64,000 nucleotides of DNA from Strigamia acuminata (lineage: Eukaryota > Arthropoda > Chilopoda > Geophilomorpha > Linotaeniidae): contig OX442314.1 in the NCBI GenBank assembly GCA_949358305.1, positions 53,887,369 through 53,951,368 of the forward strand. The letters are read 5' to 3'. Position numbers and translations under genes: made by a program. This document shows positions 62,156-64,000 of the stretch, piece by piece; positions within the stretch are counted from its first letter, which is position 1, and every line of letters begins with the position of its first letter. A model generated the notes under the pieces. The model was not told the origin of the DNA and searched no databases. It saw nothing but the letters and a program-made list of their open reading frames with translations.

Positions 62156-64000
62156 AAAAAACCAGAGTAGTACATTATCCTCAGAAATAGAAAATGTTCT
62201 AAACGAAACTCTGAACAAATTAGTAATTCAAGATGAGGAAATTAAACGACCTAATCGTAAAACTAGGAAAAGGAATCCAAAGTATGTATTTAAGGAACCT
62301 TATCCCAACACTCCTTTTTCGATGGAAGAGACTGAAAATCCATTTACATCATTCGATGACGACCTCTTCCCTGCGGATAAGGGGGACGAATCTTGGCGAG
62401 AGTCCTTGAATGCAATAATTGAAAGCGCTATAAATCCTCCTGTTCGAGAGGAAACCACTAGTTCTAGTGGAGGAGTATGCGAAAGTTTGGAGGCAATGAT
62501 GGAAAATTTAGATATCTCCTCGAAATTATCTAGACATCATAGACTTCGTAAATATGTCAAAGAACATCAGCTCAAGAGAGCTGAAGTAGTTGAACGCATC
62601 AAACGTTTGGGAAACAGTATCGACGACCCCCGAATGAAAGTAACAATAGGTGGACTCACCTATAATGCTTTAATGGATTCAGGAGCCACCCAATGTTTTA
62701 TTGGATTACAATTACTTGACAGTACTTGTGCCTCCCCTGACTTCATTCAAGATTGCCCCCGAAATATGAAAGTTTGTGCCGTCGGCATAACTCATATCCC
62801 GCTAGGACAAATAACCCTTTGTGTTCAATGGGCGGATGGAGTAGAATTCACTCCAATGAATTTCATCATTTTAGACAGAAATGTGTGTGGCCTAATTTTA
62901 GGCCACAATTTTATGCGTCGTACCACAATCAATTTAAATCCAGCACGAGCTGAATTTGATTGTGACAACAAACCTGGTTGGACTGCGCCTTACGTAGATA
63001 ACGAACTTAATGACAGTCTAGCGAGGTTACGCACAATAAAAAACGACGGAACAATCACTCATACACCCGACAATTGGGAAGAATTGTTGGTGAAAGATTG
63101 TGATTGCTCCGACGAGGAAAAGACCAAATTACTAGAAGTAATTTCCGGAATCAAGCACGTCTTTCGGGACAAAGTTGGTTGTACGAACCTTGCTAAACAT
63201 AAGATTACGTTTAAAAAGGACGCGAAATGGAAAAAACAACCATTTCGCATGTACAATCCAGCTAAAATTGCGATTATGACCAAACTAGTTGAAGAGCTAG
63301 AAGCAGAGAATCTCATTGAGAAATCTACGGGACCTTATATAAGTCATCCCGTAATAGTTGCCAAACCAAATGGCACATATAGGTTATGTATTGATTACCG
63401 ATGGCTAAATGCGATCACCGAAATCAATGCAATCCAAATGCCCAGTATTGATTTGCTCATGCACAATACGAATCAGGCAAAATACTTCACCTCACTTGAC
63501 CTTACAAAAGGATATTATCAAGTAGAAATGGAAGATGAAGATAAACAGAAAACTGCTTTCTATACTCCAAAAGGCAACTATCAATTTGTACGTATGCCAT
63601 TTGGGTTATGTAACGCGCCTTGTACATTTCAAGCTCTAATGGAACAGGTTATGGGTGACGCGTTATATAAACATGCATTAGTCTATTTAGACGATGTAAT
63701 CATCTTTTCTCAGACCTGGGACCAACATCTCGGTCACATTAAAGATGTCTTAGAACGACTAGACAAAGCCAACTTGTCCGTAAATAAAGAAAAGTCTAAG
63801 TTCGGCAGAACTACGCTAAAATTTCTGGGACATTTAATCACTCCAAATGGATTGGCCCCGGATCCTGACAAAATCGCGTCAGTACGAAAATTTCCAACCC
63901 CAAAAACATCGAAAGATGTTCAAAGGTTTCACGGGTTGGCAAATTTCTTTAGGAAGTTTATTCCTAACCACGGTGAAATTGCTACTCCACTGACTAGCAT
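62127..64000 (+). CDS. pol: pol of element D (protease, RT start), partial
   Basis: Entered by -1 slip; open to the right edge. An acidic and basic linker of about 160 codons precedes the protease ALMDSGATQCFIG (about 62660). RT shows LCIDYRWLNAI (63385), SLDLTKGYYQVEM (63492) and the catalytic VYLDDVIIFSQ (63680). The connection region LKFLGHLITPNG (63820) follows. RNase H and integrase must lie beyond the window. No stop or frameshift was seen in the visible part. Confidence 0.93.

Larger units (their letters stand above)
57494..64000 (+). mobile_element. Ty3/gypsy element D, 5' part (runs off right edge)
   Basis: Long LTR, tRNA-Gln primer site, 850-bp leader, gag, frameshift signal and pol to the edge within RT. 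Distinct from A-C: AT-rich coding, a different gag and a different primer tRNA, yet with the same 2-nt LTR-primer gap and the same kind of frameshift signal. Confidence 0.92.

Overview
This is eukaryotic, almost certainly metazoan, DNA. It is AT-rich, with short spliced exons and many transposon classes side by side, and it includes a captured fragment of the metazoan basal factor TFIIB and FLYWCH-type zinc-finger exons. An arthropod is the most likely host, but I cannot name a species. Retroelements make up most of the sequence. No rRNA, tRNA or CRISPR was seen.

Layout: 1-6633 (minus) is the 5' part of Ty3/gypsy element C (LTR, gag, pol running off the left edge). 6634-9105 is AT-rich DNA with a 30-bp minisatellite, a CACTA-like end and a hAT MITE with a perfect 8-bp target duplication. 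9106-16226 holds a 3'-truncated K02A2.6/mag-like gypsy element between two copies of a ~940-bp direct repeat. 17104-29969 is full-length gypsy element A (821-bp LTRs, TSD CTAC). 29970-32082 has palindromic repeats and a Tc3-like transposon split by a CACTA-like element. 32540-41042 (minus) is a multi-exon gene with tandemly duplicated exon modules carrying a C2HC zinc finger; its introns hold a 1000-bp Pack-MULE with a TFIIB fragment and a foldback MITE. 42119-56640 is a tandem FLYWCH exon pair, the second copy split by full-length gypsy element B (42952-56440, 1017-bp LTRs, TSD CAGT). 56641-57493 is a 23-bp satellite and a long-TIR MITE. 57494-64000 is the 5' part of gypsy element D (LTR, gag, start of pol).

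Elements A, B and C are one family: closely related gag and pol, a tRNA-Pro-like primer site 2 nt after the LTR, and the same -1 frameshift signal (A_AAA_AAC, 6-nt spacer, GC-rich stem) joining gag to pol. D, a different lineage, has the same type of signal.

The strongest candidate for something undescribed is a third gene downstream of pol in A and B. It is built from a small acidic first exon ending in a conserved DEENWD motif, a 0.56-0.85 kb intron of conserved position and phase, and a long second exon (about 950-970 residues in total). It has no signal peptide or membrane segment, so it is not a recognisable envelope. Just upstream lie small hairpins with a bulged A, three in B and one in A.
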